From: Gemmatimonadota bacterium | Lineage (GTDB): Bacteria; Gemmatimonadota; Gemmatimonadetes; Gemmatimonadales; Gemmatimonadaceae | Assembly: GCA_947462095.1 (NCBI GenBank) | Contig: CANHNQ010000002.1 | Span: forward strand, 1-63,856 | Direction of reading: 5' to 3' | DNA length: 63,856 nucleotides | Shown: piece by piece, positions 54,552-63,849 of the stretch | Layout of the letters: every line of letters begins with the position of its first letter | Position numbering within the stretch: position 1 is the first letter of the stretch | Translations under genes and position numbers: made by a program | Notes under the pieces: generated by a model | What the model saw: only the letters and a program-made list of their open reading frames with translations | Database searches by the model: none | What the model was told of the DNA's origin: nothing

Positions 54552-55754
54552 GTGGTGACGACCTCTTCCGACGCCCTGCTGCGATTCCGCGACGCCTTCC
54601 CGATCCTCGGGACGTCCACCTATCTCGTCTCCAATTCGCTCGGCGCGATGCCCGTCGCGGTGAGCGATCATCTCGCCGACTACGCGCGACAGTGGCAAAC
54701 GCGCGGCGTGCGCGCCTGGGCCGAAGGCTGGTGGGAGCTACCGGTGAAAATGGGCAACGAGATCGCACCGCTCATCGGCGCGGCCTCCGGCACGGTGGTG
54801 ATGGTGCCCACCGTGACGCAGGCGATGTCCAGCATCCTGTCGGCCATCGACTTCCCCCCCGAGCGCGACGAAGTCGTGATGACCGCGCTCGATTTTCCGT
54901 CGGTGCGCTACGCCTACGATGCGCTCGCGCCGCGCCTCGGGGCGCGCGTGACGGTGGTGCCCAGCGAGGATGGCATTGCCATCGATCTCGAGCGGATGCT
55001 CGCCGCGATCACGGAACGCACGCGACTGGTGGCCATTTCGCACGTGCTCTTTCGCTCGGCGTACATCATGGACGCCGCCGCGATCTGCGCGAAGGCGAAA
55101 TCCGTGGGGGCGCTCGTTGCGCTCGATGCGTATCACAGCGTGGGCGTCATTCCGGTCGACGTCCAGGCGCTCGGCGCCGACTTCCTCTGTGGCGGTGTGT
55201 TGAAATGGCTGTGCGGCGGCCCCGGCGGCTGCTTCCTGTATGCGTCGCCGCAGGTGAGTGCGCAGCTGGCCCCCGCGCTCACCGGGTGGCAGGCGCATCG
55301 TACACCGTTCGCCTTCGCCGAGCACATGGAATACGCGTCGGGGGGCTGGCGTTGGCTCGGTGGGACGCCGGTGGTGCCGGCGCTGTTCGCTGGCCTCGAG
55401 GGGCCGCGGATCATCGCGGAGGCCGGCTTGGAGGCGATCCGCGCGAAGAGCACGCGGCAGACGACCCGGCTGATCGCGATGGCCGATGCGCGGGACTGGC
55501 GGGTGCACGCCCCGCGCGACGCGGAGCGGCGAGGGGGCACGGTGGCGTTCGATGTGCCGCATGCGGCCGAAGTGGCGAAAACGCTGCTCGCGCGAGACGT
55601 CGTCATCGACTATCGCCCCGGCGCAGGGATCCGGGTGGCGCCGCACTTCTACACCACGGATGCCGAGCTCGATGCCTGCGTCGCGGCGATGGACGACATC
55701 CTCGCCACCGGCGCATGGAAAGCGTTCGCCGGCGTCCACAGCACGGTCACCTGA
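54552..55754 (+). CDS. PLP-dependent class V aminotransferase, kynureninase-like
   Basis: A 400-aa fold-type I PLP enzyme starting at one of two adjacent GTG codons. The opening YLVSNSLGAMP matches the kynureninase N-terminal motif (Y-L-x-x-NSLG). The cofactor Lys is K218 in CGGVLKWLCGGPGG, with Asp in VALDAYHSVG. Kynureninases cleave kynurenine to anthranilate and Ala. No other kynurenine-pathway gene is nearby, so a related lyase or desulfurase is possible. Confidence 0.85.
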   Translation: MVTTSSDALLRFRDAFPILGTSTYLVSNSLGAMPVAVSDHLADYARQWQTRGVRAWAEGWWELPVKMGNEIAPLIGAASGTVVMVPTVTQAMSSILSAIDFPPERDEVVMTALDFPSVRYAYDALAPRLGARVTVVPSEDGIAIDLERMLAAITERTRLVAISHVLFRSAYIMDAAAICAKAKSVGALVALDAYHSVGVIPVDVQALGADFLCGGVLKWLCGGPGGCFLYASPQVSAQLAPALTGWQAHRTPFAFAEHMEYASGGWRWLGGTPVVPALFAGLEGPRIIAEAGLEAIRAKSTRQTTRLIAMADARDWRVHAPRDAERRGGTVAFDVPHAAEVAKTLLARDVVIDYRPGAGIRVAPHFYTTDAELDACVAAMDDILATGAWKAFAGVHSTVT

Positions 55755-55856
55755 CCCGCCGGGATGCCGCGGACGTGCCCTCGCGGCCCCGTGGCTGGCG
55801 CCAGCCGTGCTAACTGATCATGTTTTCCGGATCATTCGCCCCCTGACCCCACGTCG

Positions 55857-56102
55857 ATGAATTCGCCAACCAATCGTCCGCCCAAGAAGCTGCGCAAGCA
55901 GTACTCGAACACCACGTATCCGATGGTGGTGCTCAAGTTCGAAGACGGACACGAGATCAAGATCTACCAGAACACCGGTAAGGTGTTCGATGTGTGGGCC
56001 GGCGAGACGATCAAGGTGATGGCCGTCTACGATCCGACGTCCACGGATTGGGAGCTCGTGGAGTCCAGGAAGAGCGACGCGTTCGACGACGCGACCGACT
56101 GA
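55857..56102 (+). CDS. conserved-looking small protein of unknown function
   Basis: An 81-aa protein. A basic N-terminus (RPPKKLRKQYSNTTYP) leads into a small beta-rich segment (MVVLKFEDGHEIKIYQNTGK, VWAGETIKVMAVYDP) and an acidic tail. No signal peptide or Cys. No family recognised; codon use and context (102 bp from the kynureninase-like gene) look normal. Confidence 0.65.
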   Translation: MNSPTNRPPKKLRKQYSNTTYPMVVLKFEDGHEIKIYQNTGKVFDVWAGETIKVMAVYDPTSTDWELVESRKSDAFDDATD

Positions 56103-56156
56103 CGGACGCGTTGCACGCGTCACGTTGCGACGCCGGAGTCTGAGCTGTACACTCGC

Positions 56157-57095
56157 ATGGTGCCTGAGACCCGAGTACGCACGCGCAGCACCGTCGTCAT
56201 CGAGGACGCCTTCGCTCGCGGAGGCCCCGTCGTCGCCCTCGAGAGTTCGGTGCTCGCGCAGGGACTGCTGCCGCCACACAATCGCGACGCGGCCGAGCGA
56301 ATGCTCGCCGCGGTCGAGGCGGCTGGCGCGACGCCGGCCATCACGTCGGTCGTGAAGGGTGTGCCGTCCTTCGGACTCGAACCGGCCGATCTCGAACGGT
56401 TTCTGGCCCGCGACGGCGTGCGCAAAGTGTCCTCGCGCGATCTGGGGATCGCCATCGCGCAGCACGCCGATGGCGCCACCACGGTGGCCGGCACGCTCGC
56501 CCTGTGCGCACTGGCCGGCATCGAGGTGTTTGCCACCGGCGGCATTGGCGGTGTCCATCGCGATGCCCCGTTCGACGAGTCCGCCGATCTGGTCGCGCTG
56601 GCGCACACCCCCGTGATCGTCGTGTGCGCGGGCGCCAAGTCGATCCTCGATTTGCCGGCCACCCTCGAACGCCTGGAAACGCTGGGCGTCCCGGTGGTCG
56701 GGTATGGCACGCGCGAACTCCCGGGTTTCTTCTCGATGAACACCGGCCTCGCGCTCAGCGCGTCGCTGGACACGCCGGACCAGATTGCGGCCGCATGGCT
56801 CGCCCATCGTGCCGTCGGCTGCCGCAGCGCGATGCTGGTGGTGCAGCCACCACCCGAGGCCAGTGCGCTGCCGGCGGAGCTGGTGAACGAGGCCACCGTG
56901 GCGGCACTGGCCGCCGCGAGTGCCGCCGGGGTGCGCGGCGCGGCGGTCACGCCGTTCCTGCTCGCCGACATTCAACGGCGAACCGACGGGCGGTCGGTCG
57001 TCGCCAATCTGGCGTTGCTCGAAAACAACGCCAAGCTCGCCGGTCGGATCGCCGTGGCGCTGGCGGCCGCCCGTGTGGCCGCGACTTCGCTATGA
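56157..57095 (+). CDS. psuG: pseudouridine-5'-phosphate glycosidase
   Basis: A 312-aa enzyme of normal length that splits pseudouridine 5'-phosphate into uracil and ribose 5-phosphate. The family stretches are VALESSVLAQGLLPPHN, FATGGIGGVHRDA with the catalytic region, VVCAGAKSILDLPATLE and YGTRELPGFF. The kinase PsuK is not adjacent, so the kinase step must be encoded elsewhere. Confidence 0.95.
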   Translation: MVPETRVRTRSTVVIEDAFARGGPVVALESSVLAQGLLPPHNRDAAERMLAAVEAAGATPAITSVVKGVPSFGLEPADLERFLARDGVRKVSSRDLGIAIAQHADGATTVAGTLALCALAGIEVFATGGIGGVHRDAPFDESADLVALAHTPVIVVCAGAKSILDLPATLERLETLGVPVVGYGTRELPGFFSMNTGLALSASLDTPDQIAAAWLAHRAVGCRSAMLVVQPPPEASALPAELVNEATVAALAAASAAGVRGAAVTPFLLADIQRRTDGRSVVANLALLENNAKLAGRIAVALAAARVAATSL

Positions 57096-57202
57096 GTCGT
57101 TGCGGTCAAGGTGCAGCAGTACGACCATGGAACACGAGTGAACCAAGTACGCGGTGCACGGTACTACACGGTAACCCGCTCGCTCCGGAGGTCTGACGGA
57201 CC

Positions 57203-58357
57203 ATGCCTACCCCGTTTCTGAGTTCCGAGGAGTACGACGAGCGCGCTCACGCCCTCTACAACGAGGGCAAGTACGACGAGGCGCTCGCCCTGCTGCGCGA
57301 GGCCGTCGCGCTGTACCCGAACGCCGTCGAACTCCACGTCGGTTTCGGATACGCCCGATTGGCCAGGGAGGAGTACGCCTGGGCGCGCCGCAGCTTCGAG
57401 GACGCCTTGGTGCTCGACCCCGACCACGAGGACGCGCTCGCCGGTATCGGTGAGGTGCTTCTCAAGTTCGGACAGGTCGACGCCGGTCTGCGTGCCTTCG
57501 AGAAAACGGTCACGCTCGGCTACGACGACGACGTCGATCTGATGCTGCAGATCGGCCGCGCCCTCTTCCGCGAAGGCTTCGTGGACGCCGCGCTGACCTA
57601 CTTCGATCGCGCCGTGGCCCACGCCGAGGACTCGTCGGAGGCCCTGGCCTGCGTGGGATACGCGCAGCATCGCATGGGGCGCGATGCCGAAGCGGTCGCG
57701 TCGCTCACGCGCGCGCTCGACCTCGATCCACAGCTCGTCGAAGCCCGCGTGTACCTCGCCAACCTGATGTACGATGCCGGGGATCTCGATCAGGCGCTGG
57801 TGGAGTTCGAGAAAACATCGCCGGACGATCACTGGGATGAACTCGGCATCTGGCGACTGGTGGAGCTCAAGAAGTCGGTGTACAAACTCGACGACACCGA
57901 TGGTGAGCTGAAGCCGTGGGAAGCCCGTCTCATCGCGTTGGCAGGCGAGACGGATGACATTGACGACCTGCTCGAAGAAGTGGAGCAGGCCATGATGGAG
58001 CAGGACGCCGAGGACGTTCCCGAGGCGCACGGACAGCTCGAGGCACTGGGGAGCCTGCTCACCGGACTGGTGAACCAACACCAGGGTGAGCAGGCCGAGC
58101 CGGCTTCCACCGACGTACTCGCCGCGGAGACCTCGCACCGCGTGATCATGCGAGATGGGAGCGTGTTCGAGGGCACATGGGAGGAGATCGTGCGGGCGCT
58201 GCGCGATGCGCGCGACGCCGGTCGCCCCCTCAACGAATTCATGGCGGCTGAAGCGCGTCGTTTCTATGGCGCCACCGGCAAACAGGTCGCGTCCGACGCC
58301 CCTGAAGCATTTCTGCGCGGCGGTGCCGACGCCGGCATGCTCCGGATCGACCGCTAA
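57203..58357 (+). CDS. TPR-repeat protein
   Basis: A 384-aa cytoplasmic protein. TPR units begin near residue 10 (YNEGKYDEALALLREAVALY), 46 (YARLAREEYAWARRSFEDAL), 80 and 150 (AQHRMGRDAEAVASLTRALD). An acidic segment (DDIDDLLEEVEQAMMEQDAE) and a separate C-terminal domain (RDGSVFEGTWEEIVRALRDA) follow. It is a scaffold for protein contacts; no catalytic motif. GGAGG lies about 12 bp before the ATG. Confidence 0.88.
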   Translation: MPTPFLSSEEYDERAHALYNEGKYDEALALLREAVALYPNAVELHVGFGYARLAREEYAWARRSFEDALVLDPDHEDALAGIGEVLLKFGQVDAGLRAFEKTVTLGYDDDVDLMLQIGRALFREGFVDAALTYFDRAVAHAEDSSEALACVGYAQHRMGRDAEAVASLTRALDLDPQLVEARVYLANLMYDAGDLDQALVEFEKTSPDDHWDELGIWRLVELKKSVYKLDDTDGELKPWEARLIALAGETDDIDDLLEEVEQAMMEQDAEDVPEAHGQLEALGSLLTGLVNQHQGEQAEPASTDVLAAETSHRVIMRDGSVFEGTWEEIVRALRDARDAGRPLNEFMAAEARRFYGATGKQVASDAPEAFLRGGADAGMLRIDR

Positions 58358-58450
58358 CGTGCCCATCCGTCGGCGTGGCCCAGCGCGGGATACGCGTAAG
58401 GCCATGCACGACGAGTCCTTGACGTCCCCGTGCGCGACTCAGCCCCCGCG

Positions 58451-61135
58451 ATGACCACCCGTATTCAGCGGCCGAGCGATGCGCTCGCGCTGCACCATGA
58501 GACCGTTCGCGAGGTGCTGCCGAACGGCCTCACCGTGCTCATCCGCCGCGATCCATCGGCGCCCGTCGTGGCGATCGTCACGCATGTGAAGGTCGGGTAC
58601 TTCGACGAGCCCGATGACGTCGTCGGGATCGCCCACGTACTGGAGCACATGTTCTTCAAGGGCACGCCGACCCGCGGCGTGGGGCAGATCGCGCGCGAAA
58701 CGAAAGCCAACGGCGGGTATCTCAACGCGCACACGATCTACGATCACACCACGTACTACACCGTGCTGCCGTCGTCGTCGTTGGTGCAGGGGCTGGAGAT
58801 TCAGTTCGATGCGTACGCCCGGTCGGTCATCGATGCCGGGGAGCTGTCGCGCGAGCTCGAAGTGATCATCGAGGAAACCAAGCGCAAGCGCGACACCGCG
58901 TCGGCGATGGCCATCGAAACCCTGTACGCCACACTGTTCGACCGGCATCGCATCCGTCGTTGGCGGATGGGCGACGAACCCGGGCTGCGCGCGCTCACGC
59001 GCGACCAGCTCCTGGCGTTTTACACGCGCTGGTATCGTCCCGATAACACCGTGCTCTCCATCGTCGGCGACGTGGACATCGACGAGGTGCGTCGTGAGGT
59101 CGCGTCGCGACATGGTCAGCTGGCGCACGGCACGCCGCCGCGGGAACCCGGGCCGATCGACGTCGTGCCCCCGGGATTCCGGTTGCGCGAGTGGAGCGGC
59201 GACATCGCGCAGCAACATGTCGCCTTCGGCTGGCGCACGCCGCCGATGGAACACGCCGATACACCGGCGCTCGATCTGGCGGGTATCGCGCTCGGGTCGG
59301 GCCGTGCCTCGCGATTCTATCGTGCCCTTCGCGATCGCCAGTTGGCCTCGGCCGTCTCCGCGTGGGACTACACCGCCGGTGATGTCGGGGTATTCGTGGC
59401 GCATGCCGAGTCGCCCGCCGAGCACGCCCGCGATGCGACCCGCTTTTTGTGGCGCGAGCTGCAGGCGGCGCGCACGGTGGGATTTCGCCGCAGCGAGGTG
59501 GCGCGTGCGCAGAGCATCATCGAGGCGCGCTGGTTGCGCCGTCTCGAAAGCATGGATGGGCAGGCCACCTATCTCGCCTCGTGGGAAGCGGACGGCGGGC
59601 TCGATCGTGCCAGTCGCTATTACGACGCGCTGCTGTCCCTCACCCCGCGGGATGTGCAGGACGCGTTGGCGACGCACCTCGATCCCGAGCAGGTCGCGGT
59701 GATTTCGTATCGCCCGAATGGCGCGGAGCCGCTGGCAGAGCACGAGGCGGCGTTGCGCGCGTTGCTGCGCACCGAGGAAGGGCAGGGGAGCAGCGTGCTG
59801 GTCGATCCCGATGCGTTCACGCCGGTGTCGAGTGAGGCCGGCGTCGGCGTCGGTACCATCGGTGCGCCGGCGGTGCATGTCGGCGTGCACGCCGAGCGCG
59901 TGGAGCGCGACGTACACGTGTATCGCACGGCGCAGGGGGTGCCGGTGCTGGTGCTCCCGCGCCCGGGGGCGCCCTTGGTCAACGTGGGGGTGTTTCAGCG
60001 TGGTGGATCGTGTGCGGAACCGGCGTCGTACGACGGACTGTCACGGATCACGGCGCAGGCGATGCTCAAGGGCACCGAACAGCGCAGCGGCGCGCGCATC
60101 GCGGAGCTGGCGGAGGAGCTGGGCAGCAGCATCGGCGTGACATCGGCGCTCGAGAGCATCGGGTGGACCATGTCGGTGCCGGTGCGGCATCTCTCGGCCG
60201 CCACGGACCTGCTCGGCGATGTGCTGCAGCATCCCACCTTCCCCGACGACGGCGTGAATACCGAGCGCGCGCTCGCCCTGGCGGAAGCGGCGCGCGCGCG
60301 TGATGACATGTATCGCTGGCCCATGCGGCTGGCGTCGATGGCGGCGTACGGCACGCATCCGTATGCCCGGTCGGTGATCGGCACCGAGGCCTCGTTGGCG
60401 CAGGTCGATACCGGCCGCGTGCGCGCCTTTCACGCCGAACAGATCGCGCGCGGGGCGTCGGTGGTGGCCGTGGTGGGAGATGTCGCGCCAGACGATGTCG
60501 CCGGCGTGATCGCTCGTGCCTTTGCTCGGCTGCAGTGGCAGGACGAACGTGCGCCGGCACCGGTGACGTGGCCGCACGAGGCCCACGTGCTGCGTGAGGA
60601 GCGCGCGAAGAAACAGACGGCGCTGGCCATGCTCTTCCCCGGGCCGTCGCGCCTGCACGACGATCGCTTCGCGGCGCGGGTCGTGTCGGCGGTCGCGAGT
60701 GGTCTCGGGGGACGCTTCTTCGAGCAGTTGCGCGACAAGCAGTCGTTGGCCTACACCGTGAGTGCGTTCCCCGTGGAGCGCCGGGCCGGTGGCGCCTTCG
60801 CCGCCTACATCGCCACATCGCCATCGCGCGAGGAGGAAGCGCGCGATGGATTGCTGGGGGAGTTCGCCAAACTGTGCGAGGCCGCGCCCAGCGCCGACGA
60901 GATGGAACGGGCGCGACGCTATCTCATCGGCACGCACGCGATCGCACAGCAGTCGGGGGCCAGCGTGCTGGGGGATCTGGTCGATGCCTGGCTGTTCGGG
61001 GACGGGTTGCACGAGCGGCACGAAGTCGTCGCGCGATTGGCGGCGGTGCAGGGGGGCGATGTGCTGCGCATGGCGCGCGCGTCGTTCGATCCGTCACGGG
61101 TGGCCGAAGGCGTCGTGCGCGGGGTGATCGCGTAA
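58451..61135 (+). CDS. tandem M16-family zinc peptidase
   Basis: An 894-aa protein made of two M16 modules. The first has the inverted zinc motif HVLEHMFF (HxxEH) and a downstream Glu in ELEVIIEETKRKRD. The second module (from about residue 490: QGVPVLVLPRPGAPLVNVGV) keeps the fold but has LSRITAQAMLKGTEQ in place of HxxEH and ends with RFFEQLRDKQSLAYTVSAFP. This is the usual arrangement of an active and an inactive half closing over a peptide. No signal peptide. The ATG at 58451 is preferred over a GTG 21 bp upstream. Confidence 0.93.
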   Translation: MTTRIQRPSDALALHHETVREVLPNGLTVLIRRDPSAPVVAIVTHVKVGYFDEPDDVVGIAHVLEHMFFKGTPTRGVGQIARETKANGGYLNAHTIYDHTTYYTVLPSSSLVQGLEIQFDAYARSVIDAGELSRELEVIIEETKRKRDTASAMAIETLYATLFDRHRIRRWRMGDEPGLRALTRDQLLAFYTRWYRPDNTVLSIVGDVDIDEVRREVASRHGQLAHGTPPREPGPIDVVPPGFRLREWSGDIAQQHVAFGWRTPPMEHADTPALDLAGIALGSGRASRFYRALRDRQLASAVSAWDYTAGDVGVFVAHAESPAEHARDATRFLWRELQAARTVGFRRSEVARAQSIIEARWLRRLESMDGQATYLASWEADGGLDRASRYYDALLSLTPRDVQDALATHLDPEQVAVISYRPNGAEPLAEHEAALRALLRTEEGQGSSVLVDPDAFTPVSSEAGVGVGTIGAPAVHVGVHAERVERDVHVYRTAQGVPVLVLPRPGAPLVNVGVFQRGGSCAEPASYDGLSRITAQAMLKGTEQRSGARIAELAEELGSSIGVTSALESIGWTMSVPVRHLSAATDLLGDVLQHPTFPDDGVNTERALALAEAARARDDMYRWPMRLASMAAYGTHPYARSVIGTEASLAQVDTGRVRAFHAEQIARGASVVAVVGDVAPDDVAGVIARAFARLQWQDERAPAPVTWPHEAHVLREERAKKQTALAMLFPGPSRLHDDRFAARVVSAVASGLGGRFFEQLRDKQSLAYTVSAFPVERRAGGAFAAYIATSPSREEEARDGLLGEFAKLCEAAPSADEMERARRYLIGTHAIAQQSGASVLGDLVDAWLFGDGLHERHEVVARLAAVQGGDVLRMARASFDPSRVAEGVVRGVIA

Positions 61136-61147
61136 CGCGGTCGCTGA

Positions 61148-62671
61148 TCAGGGGGGCGGGAGCGGGCGCACATCGCGCATCTGACGCGCGTCGAGCGACA
61201 ACGCCGGCACGCTGCTGCGAAGGCGGCCGTTAGCGGCGCGCAGTCCCACCCAGCCGTCGTAGTCGGCGGGCTCGCCGATGATCGCGGCGCCGATCCAGGC
61301 GCGACGTGATCCCCATGCCAGTGCGTGACGGATCGCCGCCAACTGCGCGGCATCGCCGTGTGCGTGCGGCAGGCCACCCACCGTGACCAGCCAATGCGGT
61401 TGCGCACCGCCGCCAGTCGCTGCGGCGCGCGCATGCCAGCGCTCGAAGGCCCGCAAGCGTGCATCGACCGACGGTAAGCCGGAGAACGAGGGGAAGGACA
61501 CGGCGCCGATCAACATGACGGGGGACGACGGCGTCGACGCCCACGCGTACACGGTGCTGTCCGTCGCATCGAGACGCGAGGCGCTCCACCCCATCAGGGT
61601 GCGCGGACGCACCCGCTTCACGGTGGCGGCGCTGCGCAGCAAGAGCGCCCGCCACCAGTCGGCCGAATGCGGCGCGGTGCCCAGCATCGCGGGCAGCGGA
61701 TCAACGAGCCCCGGGAACATCACATCGGGACGAAGGCGCTGGAGGACGCGCTCGATGGCCGCCTGTCGCGCGGCGTCGTCGGGCGCGACCACGCCGCGCC
61801 CCACGCGAAGCGCAACAGCGATCTGCACGCTATCGTCGCGCAACGGGTCCAGCACCCGCGACAGCGAGTCGAGTGCCCCACCGCGCCAGCCGTCTTCGTC
61901 GATCACGATCAGCACGACGTCGGGGGCGAGCTGCTCGACGAGACGGCGGTCGGCTTCCACGGCCCGCGCCGGCGGGGCGCCATCGAGCACGGGGAAGAGG
62001 CGCAGGCCGATCGCGAAGTCGCCGGACGGGCGTGCCTGCATAGGCTCCGCGTAGGCGTCGTCGTAGCTGCGCACCGCCGCAATCCCGCGCGGCCATTCGA
62101 TCACGAGCAGTGTGGCGAGGGCCGTGGCGGCGAGCACGAGCAGGGCGCGTACCACCCCCGAGAGACGCCAACGGGCCCGATAGGCGGGCGCGATCATCGG
62201 CACCAGCATCGCGAGCGGCGACACCAGCGCGGCGCGCCCGGCCGTCATGCCGACGATGACGTCACGGGCCGACACGGCCGCCTGCAACGGGAGTGGGGCG
62301 ACACCGTGCTGGGCGGCGAGATAGTCGCCGATGGCAATGACGGCGAGCACGAGGTCATACAGCAGGATCGGCAGTGCGACGACCACCGACACCAACCGTG
62401 TCAGCAGCGCGTAGAGCACCTGCAACACAAAGGCGCAGGCAATCACGGGCATCAGCCACGAAATGCCCGAGATCGTTCGGGCACCGGTCTCGGTGCCGGT
62501 GGCCACGGCCACGAGCAGTGCCGGCGCGACCAACAGACCGCAGAGGGCGGTGAGCTGCGTAAACACTCGCGGTGCTTCACGCCGGGCCGCGATCCAGCTG
62601 GCGAGCGCGATGTCCCATGCGAGCACAGCCATGGCGACGCCGAGCACCAACGGGGCGAGCGGATCTGTCAT
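61148..62671 (-). CDS. polytopic membrane protein with a possible glycosidase-like extracytoplasmic domain
   Basis: A 507-aa protein. About six membrane helices fill residues 1-200 (PLVLGVAMAVLAWDIALASW, VVVALPILLYDLVLAVIAIG, GVVRALLVLAATALATLLVI). The ~300 C-terminal residues form a soluble alpha/beta domain with LAPDVVLIVIDEDGWRGG, RLRPDVMFPGL and WLVTVGGLPHAHGD...ALAWGSRRAWIGAAI, ending GWVGLRAANGRLR; the closing pattern recalls glycoside hydrolase barrels. The role is unknown. It is convergent with the M16 peptidase gene, 12 bp away. Confidence 0.7.
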   Translation of the reverse strand: MTDPLAPLVLGVAMAVLAWDIALASWIAARREAPRVFTQLTALCGLLVAPALLVAVATGTETGARTISGISWLMPVIACAFVLQVLYALLTRLVSVVVALPILLYDLVLAVIAIGDYLAAQHGVAPLPLQAAVSARDVIVGMTAGRAALVSPLAMLVPMIAPAYRARWRLSGVVRALLVLAATALATLLVIEWPRGIAAVRSYDDAYAEPMQARPSGDFAIGLRLFPVLDGAPPARAVEADRRLVEQLAPDVVLIVIDEDGWRGGALDSLSRVLDPLRDDSVQIAVALRVGRGVVAPDDAARQAAIERVLQRLRPDVMFPGLVDPLPAMLGTAPHSADWWRALLLRSAATVKRVRPRTLMGWSASRLDATDSTVYAWASTPSSPVMLIGAVSFPSFSGLPSVDARLRAFERWHARAAATGGGAQPHWLVTVGGLPHAHGDAAQLAAIRHALAWGSRRAWIGAAIIGEPADYDGWVGLRAANGRLRSSVPALSLDARQMRDVRPLPPP

Positions 62672-62736
62672 GCGGGCACGATAAACGGCAGGCGTGTTCG
62701 CTGGCACCCCGCCCCCCGACGTCGGTAGTTTCCTGC

Positions 62737-63270
62737 ATGGCCCACACGGAGACTCCGACCGTTCTCACGGTGCCCAACCTCGTATCCACCTCGCGGCTGG
62801 TGCTCGCGGTGGGCTTTCTGGCTGTGGATACCGTGCCGGTGCGACTGGCGCTGATCGGTGTGGCGTCACTCACCGATTTCCTTGACGGGTGGATCGCCCG
62901 TCGCACGAAGGTCGTGTCGCGCTTCGGCGCATTGATCGATCCCGTGGCTGACCGCTTCTTCGTATTGTGCGTGGTGATCGCCTACGTCATGGGGGAGCAG
63001 CTCACGGTCTGGCAAGCGGTCGCGATCTTCTTCCGCGACATCATGTCGCTGATCGGCTGGTTCACGGCGCGCAACGTCAGTTGGCTGCGCCCCATCCGTT
63101 TTCGCGCGCGTCCGCTGGGCAAGGTGGTCACGGGGCTGCAGCTGCTCACGTTCATCGCCGTGTTGCTGGCGCCGGCCACGGTGAATGGTCTCGTGATTGC
63201 CGTGGGCACACTCGGGCTGATCGCGACGGTCGATTACACGCTGATGCTCTGGCGCGAGCGGGTGCGGTGA
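62737..63270 (+). CDS. CDP-alcohol phosphatidyltransferase
   Basis: A 177-aa membrane enzyme. The catalytic CDP-AP motif DG-x2-AR-x8-G-x3-D-x3-D is complete in DFLDGWIARR...SRFGALIDPVADRFF. About five membrane helices surround it. Such enzymes join CDP-diacylglycerol to glycerol 3-phosphate or another alcohol (PgsA-like or cardiolipin synthase-like); the acceptor cannot be told. The starting VLTVPNLVSTSRLVLA is typical of PgsA. The gap to the divergent membrane protein is 65 bp. Confidence 0.92.
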   Translation: MAHTETPTVLTVPNLVSTSRLVLAVGFLAVDTVPVRLALIGVASLTDFLDGWIARRTKVVSRFGALIDPVADRFFVLCVVIAYVMGEQLTVWQAVAIFFRDIMSLIGWFTARNVSWLRPIRFRARPLGKVVTGLQLLTFIAVLLAPATVNGLVIAVGTLGLIATVDYTLMLWRERVR

Positions 63271-63302
63271 ACCGCCGGGCTCGGCGACGGCGATCGTGAA
63301 CT

Positions 63303-63422
63303 GATCACGCAGCGAAGCAGAGAACGCAGAGTGCGCAGAGAAGGGCAACACGAAACATGTCGGCGTTGTGCTCTGCGACCCCTGCGCGCTCTGCGCCTCC
63401 GCGTTATCTGTTCAGCGGGATC
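63303..63422. repeat. long imperfect hairpin with CGCAGAG-type repeats
   Basis: The left part carries repeated GCAGAG words (AAGCAGAG, ACGCAGAG, GCGCAGAG), and the right part carries the matching CTCTGCG words in opposite orientation. Outer ends GATCACGC/GCGGGATC pair imperfectly. It lies between convergent genes. Confidence 0.65.
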
Positions 63423-63458
63423 GACGGTATGAGAGCGCCGCCTCGACTCCACAAACGA

Positions 63459-63484
63459 CGAACGCCTCCCGGAGGAGGCGTTCG
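63459..63484. terminator. perfect 11-bp terminator hairpin
   Basis: CGAACGCCTCC pairs with GGAGGCGTTCG around loop CGGA; closes the convergent small gene at 63580. Confidence 0.8.
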
Positions 63485-63579
63485 ATGTATTTCGTAGATC
63501 GCGCCAGCTGAGGCTGGTCAGATAGGACAGTGTGATCGCGGCGCCTAAGTCCCGTTGGGTCCGGCGCCGAGCGAAGCGA

Positions 63580-63849
63580 TCAGACCGCAGCCGCTTCCTG
63601 CGTCTGCTTCCTGGTCGGCTGGGCGAACCGCTCACCCAGCGTGCGCAACTCGGCAATTTCAGGAGCCTTGATCTCCGGATAGCGACCCGTGAGATACTCC
63701 ATCGTGTTGTCGAACCACTCCTTCTGGTCGTCGGGGTGACACCCGATCACACCACACTGCATGATCTGCTGGAAGAGCTCGTCACGGGCCTCCTGATACG
63801 GAGAGGGCACCATGGCGTCACGACGCGGACGAAGCTTGGGCTTGGCCAT
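63580..63849 (-). CDS. small cytoplasmic protein of unknown function
   Basis: An 89-aa protein with a basic start (MAKPKLRPRRDAMVPSPYQE), a helical middle with two Cys (QIMQCGVIGCHPDDQKEWFD) and a helical C-terminus. AGAGGAA lies directly before the ATG. No family recognised; the CGVIGC-x-P element could bind metal or form a disulfide. Confidence 0.7.
   Translation of the reverse strand: MAKPKLRPRRDAMVPSPYQEARDELFQQIMQCGVIGCHPDDQKEWFDNTMEYLTGRYPEIKAPEIAELRTLGERFAQPTRKQTQEAAAV

Larger units (their letters stand above)
63271..63579. other. 309-bp intergenic region with repeats and a terminator
   Basis: It contains the CGCAGAG-rich long hairpin (63303-63422) and a strong terminator (63459-63484), with nothing else recognisable. 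Confidence 0.7.

Noticed and set aside
63303..63422. CRISPR array from the repeated GCAGAG words
   Set aside because: The repeats are short and irregular with no uniform spacers, and no cas gene is near.
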